Shown here one piece after another: positions 25,551 to 38,251 of a DNA stretch of 64,000 nucleotides. The stretch is from Hydrogenophaga intermedia. GTDB lineage: Bacteria; Pseudomonadota; Gammaproteobacteria; Burkholderiales; Burkholderiaceae_C. The position numbers and the translations under genes were made by a program. The DNA lies in assembly GCF_000723405.1 (NCBI RefSeq), contig NZ_CCAE010000005.1, forward strand, positions 1 to 64,000. The letters run 5' to 3'. A model generated the notes under the pieces. That model had not been told where the DNA came from, made no database searches, and saw only the letters and a list, made by a program, of their open reading frames with translations. Numbering within the stretch: position 1 is the first letter of the stretch; the number at the start of each line of letters is the position of its first letter.

Positions 25551-26384
25551 ATGAGCATCACCTACAAGGACGCCGCCGGCATCGAGGGCATGCGCACCGC
25601 CTGCCGCCTCGCCTCCGAAGTGCTGGACTACCTCACGCCGCTGATCCAGCCCGGCATGACGACGCTCGAGATCGACCGCCTCTCGGCCGAGTACATGAAG
25701 CAGCAGGGCACGCGCTCGGCCACCATCGGCTACCAGCCCAGCGGCTACCCGCCCTACCCCGGCCACCTGTGCACCTCCGTCAACCACGTGGTGTGCCACG
25801 GCATCCCGAACGACAAGCCGCTCAAGAAGGGCGACATCCTCAATGTGGACGTCACCGTCATCACGCCCGAGGGCTGGTACGGCGACAACAGCCGCATGTT
25901 CCTCATCGGCGGTGAGGCCGCCTGTTCCATTCAGGCCCGCCGCCTGAGCCAGGTGACCTTCGAGGCCATGTGGAAAGGCATCGTGCTGGTGCGCCCCGGC
26001 GCGCGCCTGGGCGACATCGGCCACGCCATCCAGACCTACGCCGAGGGCAACGGCTTCAGCGTGGTGCGCGAGTTCTGCGGCCACGGCATCGGCCAGCGCT
26101 TCCACGAAGAACCCCAGGTGCTGCACTACGGCCGCCCGGGCACGCTGGAAGAACTCAAGCCCGGCATGACCTTCACCATCGAGCCCATGATCAACGCCGG
26201 TCGGCGCGAGATCAAGGAACTGGGCGATGGCTGGACCATCGTCACGCGCGACCGCTCGCTCTCGGCCCAGTGGGAGCACACCGTTCTGGTCACCGAGACC
26301 GGCTACGAGGTGCTCACCTGGTCGGCCGGCAACATCGCACCGCCGGCCTTCGTGACCCCCGCCCCGGCCAGCGTCGCGGCCTGA
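25551..26384 (+). CDS. map: Methionine aminopeptidase type I
   Basis: A 277-residue cytoplasmic metalloprotease that removes N-terminal methionine from nascent proteins. The pita-bread fold residues are present: [15 protein letters not shown] (substrate His), [16 protein letters not shown] (two metal-binding Asp), [13 protein letters not shown] (His), TIEPMIN (Glu) and [10 protein letters not shown] (Glu). Length is close to the E. coli enzyme (264). It is divergent from purL and followed 13 bases later by glnD, a common betaproteobacterial pair. The start has no Shine-Dalgarno sequence and a -10 element directly upstream. Confidence 0.96.
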   Translation: MSITYKDAAGIEGMRTACRLASEVLDYLTPLIQPGMTTLEIDRLSAEYMKQQGTRSATIGYQPSGYPPYPGHLCTSVNHVVCHGIPNDKPLKKGDILNVDVTVITPEGWYGDNSRMFLIGGEAACSIQARRLSQVTFEAMWKGIVLVRPGARLGDIGHAIQTYAEGNGFSVVREFCGHGIGQRFHEEPQVLHYGRPGTLEELKPGMTFTIEPMINAGRREIKELGDGWTIVTRDRSLSAQWEHTVLVTETGYEVLTWSAGNIAPPAFVTPAPASVAA

Positions 26385-26397
26385 GGGCACCCCGCGC

Positions 26398-29046
26398 GTG
26401 GCCACGCCCCACAACGGCATGGACGAGCTCGCCGCGCTGCGGCAGCAGTACCGCGACGACAAGCAGGCGGTGTTCGCCACCCTGCTGCAGACCGGCGCCT
26501 CCACCCGGGGCGTGCGCCAGGCGCTGCACCAGCTCGCCCGCCTCACCGACCAGACCTTGCGCACGCTCTGGCAGCGCGCCGGCTTCGGCCCGCGCTTCGC
26601 CCTGGTGGCCGTGGGCGGCTATGGCCGAGGCGAGCTGTTCCCGCATTCCGACGTCGACGTGCTCGTGCTGCTGCCCCAGGGCTGCGAGCCCGACGCCGAC
26701 GACACGCTCAAGGCCCGCATCGAGGGCTTCATCGGCGCCTGCTGGGACCTGGGGCTGGAGATCGGCTCCAGCGTGCGCACCATCGACGAGTGCGTGGCCG
26801 AGGCCGAGAAGGACGTGACCGTCCAGACCTCGCTGCTCGAATGCCGGCTCGTCGCGGGCCACCAGGAAGGCTTCAGGCAACTGGTCACCCGCCTGGGCGA
26901 GGCCATGGACCCCAAGGCCTTCTTCGTCGCCAAGTCACTGGAGATGCGCCAGCGCCACCACAAGTACGAGAACACCCCCTACGCGCTGGAGCCCAACTGC
27001 AAGGAATCGCCGGGTGGCCTGCGCGACCTGCAGATCATCCTGTGGGTGGCCAAGGCCGCCGGCCTGGGCCGCAGTTGGGACGAGCTCGCCCGCACCGGTC
27101 TGGCCACGCCGCTGGAGGCGCGCCAGATCAAGGCCAACGAGGCCCTGCTGAGCCTCATCCGGGCGCGGCTGCACCTCATCGCGCACCGGCGCGAGGACCG
27201 ACTGGTGTTCGACCTGCAGACCGCCGTGGCCGAGTCCTTCGGCTTCAAGGCGCAGTTGCCCGCGCCCGGCGAAACCAACCCGCGCGGCACGCGCCGCGCG
27301 AGCGAGGCGCTGATGAAGCGCTACTACTGGGCGGCCAAGGCGGTCACGCAGCTCAACCAGATCCTGCTGCTCAACATCGAGGAACGCCTGGGCGACACCG
27401 AACCCGGCGTGCAGCGCCTGCGCCCCATCAACGAGCGTTTCTTCGACAAGGGCGGCATGCTCGAGGTGGCCAGCGACAACCTCTACATCCAGCAGCCGCA
27501 CGCCATCCTGGAGACCTTCCACATCTACCAGACCACCGTCGGCATCAAGGGCCTGTCGGCGCGCACGCTGCGCGCGCTGTACAACGCGCGCGCCGTGATG
27601 AACGCGAAGTTCCGCGCCGACCCGGTCAACCGCGCCATGTTCCGCCGCATCCTCATGGAGCCGCAGGGCATCACGCACGCCATGCGGCTGATGAACCAGA
27701 CCTCGGTGCTGGGGCGCTACCTCTGGGTGTTCCGCCACATCGTGGGGCAGATGCAGCACGACCTGTTCCACGTCTACACGGTGGACCAGCACATCCTGAT
27801 GGTGCTGCGCAACATGCGCCGCTTCTTCATCCCCGAGCACTCGCACGAGTACCCGTTCTGCTCGCAGCTCGCGGCGGGCTGGGACAAGCCCTGGATCCTC
27901 TACATCGCCGCCCTCTTCCACGACATCGCCAAGGGCCGTGGCGGCGACCACTCCGAACTCGGCGCCAGGGACGTGCGCAGCTTCTGTCGCCAGCACGGCA
28001 TCGAGCGCGAGGACACGAAGCTGATCGAATTCCTGGTGTCCGAGCACCTCACCATGAGCCGGCTGGCGCAGAAGGCCGACCTGTCCGACCCGGACGTCAT
28101 CGCCGACTTCGCGAAGCGCGTGGGCAACGAGCGCTACCTGACGGCGCTGTACCTGCTCACCGTGGCCGACATCCGCGGCACCAGCCCCAAGGTGTGGAAC
28201 GCCTGGAAAGGCAAGCTGCTCGAGGACCTGTACCGCTACACCCTGCGCGTGCTGGGCGGGCGCGCGCCCGACCCGGGCGCCGAGATCGAGGGCCGCAAGC
28301 GCGAGGCCCTGCAGTTGCTGGCGCTGCACACCCTGCCCCACAACGCGCACAAGGCGTTGTGGGACACCCTGGACGTGAGCTACTTCATGCGCCACCAGGC
28401 CGACGAGATCGCCTGGCACACGCGCGTGCTCACGCGCGAGCTGGCCAAGCCGGGGCGCGACGCGGACCGCGCCATCGTGCGTGCGCGCCTCTCACCGGCG
28501 GGCGAGGGCCTGCAGGTGCTGGTGTACGCGGCCGACCAGGCCGACCTGTTCGCGCGCATCTGCGGCTATTTCGACATGTCGCAGTTCAGCATCCTGGATG
28601 CGCGCGTGCACACCACGATGACCGGTCACGCGCTGGACACCTTCCAGGTGATCGTGCCCGAGATGGCCGAGCACTACCGCGAACTCGTGGCCATGGTCGA
28701 GGCCCGGCTGCCCCAGGTCATCGACCAGCGCGGCCCGTTGCCGCCGCCCACCAAAGGCCGGCTGTCGCGGCGCGTGAAGAGCTTCCCGATCACGCCGCGC
28801 GTGGACCTGCGACCGGACGAGAAGGCGCAGCGCTGGCTGCTGTCGGTGTCGGCCAGTGATCGAGCGGGCCTGCTCTACGGCATCTCGCGCGTGCTGGCGC
28901 GGCACGAGATCAGCGTGCAGCTCGCCAAGATCACCACCCTGGGCGAGCGGGTGGAGGACACCTTCCTCATCAGCGGGCCTGAGCTGCAGGTGAACAAGCG
29001 GCAGATCCAGATCGAAACGGAGCTGCTGGAGACGCTGCAGGGTTGA
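26398..29046 (+). CDS. glnD: [Protein-PII] uridylyltransferase / uridylyl-removing enzyme
   Basis: An 882-residue bifunctional nitrogen sensor that uridylylates PII when glutamine is low and removes UMP when it is high. It has the nucleotidyltransferase motif [16 protein letters not shown] at residues 73-88, the HD hydrolase motif ([16 protein letters not shown]) near residue 505, and two C-terminal ACT domains (starting [16 protein letters not shown] and [16 protein letters not shown]) that bind glutamine. A GTG at 26398 is chosen because GAGGG lies about ten bases before it; an ATG at 26419 has no such site. Confidence 0.96.
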   Translation: MATPHNGMDELAALRQQYRDDKQAVFATLLQTGASTRGVRQALHQLARLTDQTLRTLWQRAGFGPRFALVAVGGYGRGELFPHSDVDVLVLLPQGCEPDADDTLKARIEGFIGACWDLGLEIGSSVRTIDECVAEAEKDVTVQTSLLECRLVAGHQEGFRQLVTRLGEAMDPKAFFVAKSLEMRQRHHKYENTPYALEPNCKESPGGLRDLQIILWVAKAAGLGRSWDELARTGLATPLEARQIKANEALLSLIRARLHLIAHRREDRLVFDLQTAVAESFGFKAQLPAPGETNPRGTRRASEALMKRYYWAAKAVTQLNQILLLNIEERLGDTEPGVQRLRPINERFFDKGGMLEVASDNLYIQQPHAILETFHIYQTTVGIKGLSARTLRALYNARAVMNAKFRADPVNRAMFRRILMEPQGITHAMRLMNQTSVLGRYLWVFRHIVGQMQHDLFHVYTVDQHILMVLRNMRRFFIPEHSHEYPFCSQLAAGWDKPWILYIAALFHDIAKGRGGDHSELGARDVRSFCRQHGIEREDTKLIEFLVSEHLTMSRLAQKADLSDPDVIADFAKRVGNERYLTALYLLTVADIRGTSPKVWNAWKGKLLEDLYRYTLRVLGGRAPDPGAEIEGRKREALQLLALHTLPHNAHKALWDTLDVSYFMRHQADEIAWHTRVLTRELAKPGRDADRAIVRARLSPAGEGLQVLVYAADQADLFARICGYFDMSQFSILDARVHTTMTGHALDTFQVIVPEMAEHYRELVAMVEARLPQVIDQRGPLPPPTKGRLSRRVKSFPITPRVDLRPDEKAQRWLLSVSASDRAGLLYGISRVLARHEISVQLAKITTLGERVEDTFLISGPELQVNKRQIQIETELLETLQG

Positions 29047-29049
29047 GGC

Positions 29050-32404
<3,355 letters not shown>

Positions 32405-32446
32405 GCACTGCCCTCCTCGAACACGACGCGACGTGCGCCGAGGTCG

Positions 32447-32527
32447 AACCCAGAGGCACCGCGGAACCGGCTTTGCCGGGCCGCAGGTGCCGCCCCCTGA
32501 AGGGGGGCACGCGAAGCGTGGCGGGGG
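32447..32527. repeat. Dispersed intergenic repeat, copy B, between smc and zipA
   Basis: It starts AACCCAGAG and contains CCGGCTTTGCCGG, CCCCCTGAAGGGGGG and GCGAAGCGTGGCGGGGG in order. Copy C (55821-55901) has the same order of blocks. With copy A it brackets zipA. Confidence 0.7.
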
Positions 32528-32537
32528 AATTCCATGG

Positions 32538-35500
32538 TCACGTGGCTTCGAGCATGCCGGCCGCCGACTCCATATCGACGGCCACGATGCGCGAGACGCC
32601 CTGCTCCTGCATGGTCACGCCGATGAGCTGCTGCGCCATCTCCATCGCGATCTTGTTGTGGCTGATGAAGAGGAACTGCGTTTCCTTGGCCATGGCGCTC
32701 ACCAGTCGGGCGTAGCGCTCGGTGTTGGCGTCGTCCAGTGGTGCGTCCACCTCGTCGAGCAGGCAGAACGGCGCGGGGTTGAGCTGGAAGATGGCGAACA
32801 CCAGGGCGATGGCGGTGAGCGCCTTCTCGCCGCCCGAGAGCAGGTGGATGGTCTGGTTCTTCTTGCCGGGCGGCTGGGCCATCACCTGCACGCCGGCGTC
32901 CAGGATCTCCTCTCCCGTCATCACCAGCCTGGCGTTGCCGCCGCCGAACAGCTCGGGGAACATGCGGCCGAAGTGTTCGTTGACGGTCTGGAAAGTGGCG
33001 CCCAGCAGCTCACGGGTCTCGTTGTCGATCTTCTTGATCGCGTCTTCGAGCGTGGTGATGGCCTCGTTCAGGTCGGCCGACTGCGCGTCGAGGAAGGTCT
33101 TGCGCTCGCGCGAGGCCGTCAGTTCGTCCAGCGCCGCCAGGTTGACTGCGCCCAGGCCCTGGATGTCGCGGTGCAGGCGGTCGATCTCACCCTGCAGGCC
33201 GGCCAGGCGCACGTTGCCTTCGGTGATGCTCTGCGCGATGGCGGCGCGGTCGGCTTCGGCCTCGTCGAGCATCTGGCTGTACTGCTCCACGCCCAGGCGC
33301 GCGGCCTGTTCCTTGAGCTGGAAGTCGGTGATGCGGCTGCGCAGCGGCTCCAGCTCACGTTCCAGTTGCAGGCGGCGCTCGTCGCTGGCGCGCAGCTTGG
33401 TCGTCAGGTCGTCGTACTGGCTGCGCAGCGCCGACAAGGCCTGCTCGCGCTCGGTCTTGGCGGCCAGGGCGGCCTGCAGGCCGGCCTGGGCGGCGGCATC
33501 GGTCAAGCGGGTCAGCTCGTCCTGTGCGCGCTGCTGCTCGTCGGCCAGCGATTGTTCCTGCTGGCCCGCGGTGTCGATGGCGCGCTGTAACTCGGCCTGG
33601 CGCGCCTGCAGGCTGCGCAGCGAGAAGGTGGCCTCTTGCGCCTGGCGCTCCAGTGAACGCTGCTGCTCGCGCGCGTGGTTGAGTTTTCGCTCGGCCTCGA
33701 TCACGGCGTCGTCGAGCTGGGCGTGGCGCTCTTGGCTGTCGGCCAGTTGCATGTCCAGTTCCTCGAAGCGCGCCTCGGCGATCACACGGCGTTCTTGCAG
33801 CGATTCGAGCTGCGCGTCCACCTCGGCCAGGTCGGCGTTGATCTGCTCGCTGCGCGCGCGCGTCTGCTCGGCCTGCTGCGTCAGGCGCAGGGCCTCCACC
33901 TGCAACTCGTGCGATCGGCTCTGCGCCTCGGCGGCCTCGCGGCGCGCCACCACCAGGCGCTGGGAGGCGTCGGTGAAGGCGGCGTCGGCGCGCACCAGGG
34001 CCGAGCGCGCCTGCTCGGCGATGAGCGCCTGTGCCTTGAGCTGCTTGTCGAGGTTCTCGATTTCCTGCGCGCGCGCCAGCAGGCCGGCCTGCTCGTTGTC
34101 GGGCGCGTAGAAGCTCACGCTGTGCGCGCTGACGGCGTGGCCGCTGGCGACGTAGATGGCCTCGCCGGCCTGCAACTGGCCGCGCTGGGCCAGGGCTTCG
34201 TCCAGCGTGGCGGCGCTGTAGCAGCCGCGCAGCCAGTCGCCCAGCAAGGCCTGCTGGGCCGCGTCGTTCAGGCGCAGCCAGCTGGCCAGGGGCTTGAGCG
34301 CGCCGTTGCCCGCGCCAGCGGTAGCGCCCGGCGGCGGCTGATAGAAGGCCAGGCGCGTGGGTGGCGCGTCGGTGGCGAAGGCGCGCACCATCTCCAGGCG
34401 CGACACCTCCAGCGCGCCCAGACGCTCGCGCAGCGCGGCCTCCAGGGCGTTCTCCCAGCCGGTCTCCACGTGGATGCGGCTCCACAGGCCCTGCAGGCTG
34501 TCCAGCCCGTGCTTGGCCAGCCAGGGCTTGAGCTTGCCGTCGGTGCGCACCTTTTCCTGCAGGGCCTTCAGGGCCTCCAGGCGCGCGCTCAGGTCGGCCT
34601 GCTTCGCGGATTCGGCGTTCACCGCGGCCTGGGCCTGGCGGCGCGCCTCGTCGAGCTGCGGCACGCTGTCCTGCAGTTCGTGCAGGCGGGCGTCGGTTTC
34701 TTCGGCCAGGGCCTGGGCCGTGGCCATGGCCTGCTGGGCCGCGGTGACGCGGGCCTCATCGGGCGCGGCCAGGGCGTTGCGGTCGGCCATCAGGCGCTCG
34801 CGGCGCTGGCCCAGGCCGCGCGACTGCTCCTCGACGTTGCGCTGCTCGGCCGCCAGCACCTGGATCTGCTGCTGCACCTGCGCGACGGCGCTGCGCTGCT
34901 CGGTGGAGCGGGCCTGTGCGGCGCGCAGGGCGTCTTCCAACGCGGGCAGCGCACCCACTTGCTCCTCGCCCTGGGCCGCCAGCACCACGGATTGCTCCTC
35001 GGCGCCCACAATCTTCTCGGCCAGTTCCTCGATCTCCACGGCCGCGTCCTGGCTGCGGGTGGACCAGGAAGCGATTTGCTCCTTCAATTGCGCCAGGCGC
35101 TGCTCCACGCGCTGGCGGCCCTCCACCACGAAGCGGATCTCGGCCTCCAGCTTGCCCACCTCGGCGCTGGCCTCATACAACTTGCCCTGCGCCTGATTCA
35201 CCTGGTCACCGGCCGCGTAGTGGGCCTGGCGGATGGTCTCCAGCTCGCTCTCGATGCGGCGCAGGTCGGCCGTGCGCGATTCGAGGTCGGTGGCGGCCTG
35301 GGCGGCGTCCTTCTGCACGCGGGCCTGCTCGGCCTCGGCGTCGGCGCGTTTCAGGAACCACAACTGGTGCTGCTTGAGCGTGGCGCTGGCGTTGAGCGCG
35401 TGGTACTGCGCGGCCACCTCGGCCTGTTTCTCCAGCTTGTCGAGGTTGGCGTTGAGCTCGCGCAGGATGTCGTCCACCCGGGTGAGGTTCTCGCGCGTGT

Positions 35501-36056
35501 CGGCCAGGCGGTGCGCGGTCTCGCGGCGGCGCTCCTTGTATTTGGAAACACCTGCAGCTTCCTCCAGGAACAGGCGCAGTTCCTCGGGCTTGCTCTCGAT
35601 GATGCGGCTGATGGTGCCCTGGCCAATGATGGCGTAGGCGCGCGGGCCCAGTCCGGTGCCCAGGAACACGTCCTGCACGTCGCGGCGGCGCACGGGCTGG
35701 TTGTTGATGTAGTAGCTGCTGGTGCCGTCGCGCGTGAGCACGCGCTTGACCGCGATCTCGGTGAACTGGCCCCACTGGCCGCCGGCGCGGTGGTCGCTGT
35801 TGTCGAACACCAGTTCCACGCTGGCGCGGCTGGCCTGCTTGCGGCTGGTGGTGCCGTTGAAGATGACGTCCTGCATGGACTCGCCGCGCAGCTCGGAGGC
35901 CTTGGACTCCCCGAGCACCCAGCGCACCGCGTCCATGATGTTGGACTTGCCGCAGCCGTTGGGGCCCACCACGCCCACCAGTTGGCCGGGCAGCATGAAG
36001 TTGGTGGGTTCGGCGAAGGACTTGAAGCCGGAAAGCTTGATGGAGTTGAGGCGCAC
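32538..36056 (-). CDS. smc: Chromosome segregation ATPase SMC
   Basis: A 1172-residue SMC protein, of standard length. The N-terminal Walker A is GPNGCGKSNIMDAV and the Q-loop region follows. Long coiled coils run from about residue 165 to 500 and 660 to 1010 around a hinge (about 510-640, containing ETGWENALEAALRERL). The C-terminal head has the signature LSGGEKALTAIAL and Walker B FCLLDEVDAPLDD. It forms the condensin ring that organises and segregates the chromosome. It is the first gene of the smc-zipA-ligA series. Confidence 0.96.
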   Translation of the reverse strand: MRLNSIKLSGFKSFAEPTNFMLPGQLVGVVGPNGCGKSNIMDAVRWVLGESKASELRGESMQDVIFNGTTSRKQASRASVELVFDNSDHRAGGQWGQFTEIAVKRVLTRDGTSSYYINNQPVRRRDVQDVFLGTGLGPRAYAIIGQGTISRIIESKPEELRLFLEEAAGVSKYKERRRETAHRLADTRENLTRVDDILRELNANLDKLEKQAEVAAQYHALNASATLKQHQLWFLKRADAEAEQARVQKDAAQAATDLESRTADLRRIESELETIRQAHYAAGDQVNQAQGKLYEASAEVGKLEAEIRFVVEGRQRVEQRLAQLKEQIASWSTRSQDAAVEIEELAEKIVGAEEQSVVLAAQGEEQVGALPALEDALRAAQARSTEQRSAVAQVQQQIQVLAAEQRNVEEQSRGLGQRRERLMADRNALAAPDEARVTAAQQAMATAQALAEETDARLHELQDSVPQLDEARRQAQAAVNAESAKQADLSARLEALKALQEKVRTDGKLKPWLAKHGLDSLQGLWSRIHVETGWENALEAALRERLGALEVSRLEMVRAFATDAPPTRLAFYQPPPGATAGAGNGALKPLASWLRLNDAAQQALLGDWLRGCYSAATLDEALAQRGQLQAGEAIYVASGHAVSAHSVSFYAPDNEQAGLLARAQEIENLDKQLKAQALIAEQARSALVRADAAFTDASQRLVVARREAAEAQSRSHELQVEALRLTQQAEQTRARSEQINADLAEVDAQLESLQERRVIAEARFEELDMQLADSQERHAQLDDAVIEAERKLNHAREQQRSLERQAQEATFSLRSLQARQAELQRAIDTAGQQEQSLADEQQRAQDELTRLTDAAAQAGLQAALAAKTEREQALSALRSQYDDLTTKLRASDERRLQLERELEPLRSRITDFQLKEQAARLGVEQYSQMLDEAEADRAAIAQSITEGNVRLAGLQGEIDRLHRDIQGLGAVNLAALDELTASRERKTFLDAQSADLNEAITTLEDAIKKIDNETRELLGATFQTVNEHFGRMFPELFGGGNARLVMTGEEILDAGVQVMAQPPGKKNQTIHLLSGGEKALTAIALVFAIFQLNPAPFCLLDEVDAPLDDANTERYARLVSAMAKETQFLFISHNKIAMEMAQQLIGVTMQEQGVSRIVAVDMESAAGMLEAT

Positions 36057-36166
36057 GGCGGTCCGGGTGAAGCGGCGTTGGCGGGAGACGGAGGGTCCGC
36101 GGACGGACCATCGCGGGATGATACCTGCGGCCCTGTGGCGCCCCTGAACGGTCGGGGTGGTGCGGT

Positions 36167-36188
36167 TTTTAACGGGACGTTTTAACGG
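36167..36188. promoter_or_regulatory. Direct repeat upstream of the MHYT gene
   Basis: Two copies of TTTTAACGG (36167-36175 and 36180-36188), thirteen bases apart, lie in the smc/MHYT divergent region about 100 bases before the MHYT ATG. The spacing is a little over one helical turn, as for tandem regulator binding. No specific regulator can be named. Confidence 0.3.
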
Positions 36189-36287
36189 CGTCGGCCTTTT
36201 GGCCTAGGTAACAGCTTGTTTCATCAGAAGCATGCCAACAGAATCGTCCCCGTTCTGCAAACCAAGTCATCACACCGCGCCCTCCCC

Positions 36288-37049
36288 ATGAACACCATCG
36301 TCAACACCAACTGGGATCCTGGCCTCATCGCCCTGTCCTTCGCCTTCGCCGTCATCGGCTCCTTCGTGGCCCTCAGCGCCGCCACCCGCATCCGCAACCG
36401 CCGTGGCGCGCTGGACTGGAACAGCGTGTTCACCGTGGGCATCGCCCTGGGCGGCGTCGGGGTCTGGTCCATGCACTTCATCGGCATGCTGGCCCTGCAG
36501 ATGGACGTGGGCAGCAGCTATTCCATGCTGGAGACGCTCGTCTCCCTGGTGGCCGCCATCCTGGCCACGGCCGGTTCGGTGGCTTTCGCCGCGCAACGTC
36601 CCGAAAGCTTCACCCGCCTGCTGAGCGCGGGCGTGCTGCTGGGCATGAGCGTGGTCGTCATGCACTACCTGGGCATGTTCGGCCTGAAGATCTACGGCTT
36701 CATCACCTGGGACATGGCCCTGGTGGGCGCGTCCATGGTGATCGCCGTGGTGGCCGCCACCGCCGCGCTGTGGCTCGCCTTCAACAGCAAGACGCTGAGT
36801 CGCCGCGTGGCCGCCTCGGTGGTGATGGGCATCGCCGTCTGCGCCATGCACTACACCGGCATGGCCGCGGCCGAATTCGTCTGCACGACCACCGAGCGCG
36901 CCGCCATTCCGCAGGGCACGGGCTTCATCTCGGCCTTCCGCCTGCCGCTGCTGGTCATCGCCACCACGGTGATGCTGACGGTGCTGCTGTCGCTGGACCA
37001 GCTGTACCAGCACCTGCGTGGGCGGGCGCTGCGGGCCGCGCGGGCCTGA
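36288..37049 (+). CDS. Stand-alone MHYT-domain membrane sensor
   Basis: A 253-residue inner-membrane protein of about seven helices containing three MHYT-type motifs: MHFIGML, MHYLGMF and MHYTGMA, each followed by an amphipathic turn. The Met and His residues are proposed to bind a metal (copper) near the outer face and sense O2, CO or NO. MHYT domains are usually fused to GGDEF, EAL or kinase domains. Here the protein ends soon after the last helix (LDQLYQHLRGRALRAARA), so any output must come from a partner. The ATG at 36288 is used as the membrane region starts right after. Confidence 0.9.
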   Translation: MNTIVNTNWDPGLIALSFAFAVIGSFVALSAATRIRNRRGALDWNSVFTVGIALGGVGVWSMHFIGMLALQMDVGSSYSMLETLVSLVAAILATAGSVAFAAQRPESFTRLLSAGVLLGMSVVVMHYLGMFGLKIYGFITWDMALVGASMVIAVVAATAALWLAFNSKTLSRRVAASVVMGIAVCAMHYTGMAAAEFVCTTTERAAIPQGTGFISAFRLPLLVIATTVMLTVLLSLDQLYQHLRGRALRAARA

Positions 37050-37050
37050 G

Positions 37051-37500
37051 TCAGTTGAGGAACACCGTGTCATCTGGGTCGAAGTAGCCCATGCGCGAGG
37101 GCAGCGGCTCCGTCGAGGTCGACGGCGCGGTCTTCTTCCGCGATGGCGGATCAATGAACACCGTCGCATCGTGGTCGAAGTAGCCCATACGCGAGGGCAG
37201 CGGCTCCGTCGAGGTCGGCGGAGAAATCTTTTTCCCCGATGGACTTGCTGCCTCGAACTTGCTCCCTGGATTCCTCTCTTTGAGTCGAGCTGGAGCCCGC
37301 GGTGCATAAACCGGCCCCTTGACGGCATGTGGCTCACTGGCGCTCGACGTTGAAGAGTCCGAAGCGCGCCTCAGGATGGACTGATTGCTCTTTTCATCCG
37401 ATGCCTTGGTGCGCTTTTCGCCCGTACCTCTGGCATCCTTCTTGTTGGCGTGGGACGAACCCGTGTCCTTCCTGGAAAAAAACTTCGAGAGGGAACGCAT
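37051..37500 (-). CDS. Small Ser/Lys-rich protein with a C-terminal 32-residue tandem repeat; candidate secreted effector
   Basis: A 149-residue protein of no recognised family. AAGGAG precedes the ATG at good spacing, supporting translation. The N-terminal 80 residues are Ser/Lys-rich, without hydrophobic segments or a Sec signal (MRSLSKFFSRKDTGSSHANK), the composition seen in type III secretion signals. The C-terminus has two copies of a 32-residue unit sharing TEPLPSRMGYFD and TVF. The protein ends exactly with the second unit. It lies 67 bases downstream of a gene resembling a type III secretion chaperone, which suggests a chaperone-effector pair. No secretion apparatus is in the window. 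Confidence 0.5.
   Translation of the reverse strand: MRSLSKFFSRKDTGSSHANKKDARGTGEKRTKASDEKSNQSILRRASDSSTSSASEPHAVKGPVYAPRAPARLKERNPGSKFEAASPSGKKISPPTSTEPLPSRMGYFDHDATVFIDPPSRKKTAPSTSTEPLPSRMGYFDPDDTVFLN
37060..37251. repeat. Two tandem 96-bp coding repeats
   Basis: GAACACCGT starts one unit at 37060 and the next at 37156, 96 bases (32 codons) apart. The middle of each unit, including GAGGGCAGCGGCTCCGTCGA, is nearly identical at DNA level, indicating a recent or selected duplication. The spacer ends are more diverged. Confidence 0.85.
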
Positions 37501-37567
37501 GACAACTCCTTGGTCAATGAAGAAACTGAACTGAAACAAACCGGGAAACGTGAAAAGTGACGGCGTG

Positions 37568-38071
37568 TCAGGGCCGGTCAAGAAGCCGCATACATCCAGC
37601 AGGATCGGGGCTGCCTCCAGCCGACGGAGTGACTTCCAGCGCGCGCCCCGCCCGGGTATCAATGTCCTCGCCTCTGCACATCGAATCGAGTTGGCGACAG
37701 AACACATCCAACATGTGCGAGAAATCTTCCACCGCCCATACAGCCACTGGCGCGCGCAGAGCCAGCGTGGTTCGGCCGGTGATCAGGTCTTCATGCAACC
37801 ACCATTGGCCCAGGCGGTCGCGGCCCAGGTCGTGCACCGCCTCATGTTCCTCATCGCCAGCGCCATGGCGCGTATCGCGCGGCTCGCGCCCCTCGAACGG
37901 GTGCGCGCAAATCAACGCGGTGTCATCGACCGGGCACCAGTCGACGGCCACGCAATGACCATCAATGGGTGAGAGCACGGTGAAGGCGTCGTCCGAAGAG
38001 CGGCCTCCCGGCTGGGCGCCGGGCAACTGCAAATAGGCCCGAACGAGGCTGGCGAGGTGTTGGCGGGACAT
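37568..38071 (-). CDS. Type III secretion chaperone-like (CesT-type) protein
   Basis: A 167-residue protein without signal peptide or membrane segments. The layout fits small acidic alpha/beta secretion chaperones: an N-terminal helix (SRQHLASLVRAYLQLPG), strands around DDAFTVLSPIDGHCVAVDWCP, then LGQWWLHEDLITGRTTLALR and a final helix VEDFSHMLDVFCRQLDSM, close to the CesT pattern of LL..N......TLAL followed by a helix. The fit is by pattern only. YbjN or Imm-like folds are alternatives. It is followed by the small repeat protein on the same strand, as a chaperone gene often precedes its effector. Confidence 0.45.
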   Translation of the reverse strand: MSRQHLASLVRAYLQLPGAQPGGRSSDDAFTVLSPIDGHCVAVDWCPVDDTALICAHPFEGREPRDTRHGAGDEEHEAVHDLGRDRLGQWWLHEDLITGRTTLALRAPVAVWAVEDFSHMLDVFCRQLDSMCRGEDIDTRAGRALEVTPSAGGSPDPAGCMRLLDRP

Positions 38072-38237
38072 GGGTTGGTCGGCACCCGGGCGGGCGTTGT
38101 GAAGGGTGGCGCTTCGTGGCGACGCGCGGGCCGAACGTTCCACGCATCGGTCATCCGGACCTTCGGCGTCGCAGTCATCGATTCGCTGCTCGCGCTCAGA
38201 GCCGCTACCCACTCCCGGCGCATACCCCCACACCCCC

Positions 38238-38243
38238 GATAAT
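38238..38243 (+). promoter_or_regulatory. Predicted -10 of dapC, nearly leaderless
   Basis: GATAAT ends exactly eight bases before the dapC ATG with no Shine-Dalgarno sequence between, as at map. Confidence 0.45.
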
Positions 38244-38251
38244 CCCGGCCC

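Noticed and set aside
38162-38185. TTCG-N16-TTCG, resembling an hrp/PIP-type box near the candidate chaperone/effector genes
   Set aside because: It points toward dapC rather than the candidate pair, and eight fixed bases are expected about twice by chance in 64 kb on two strands.
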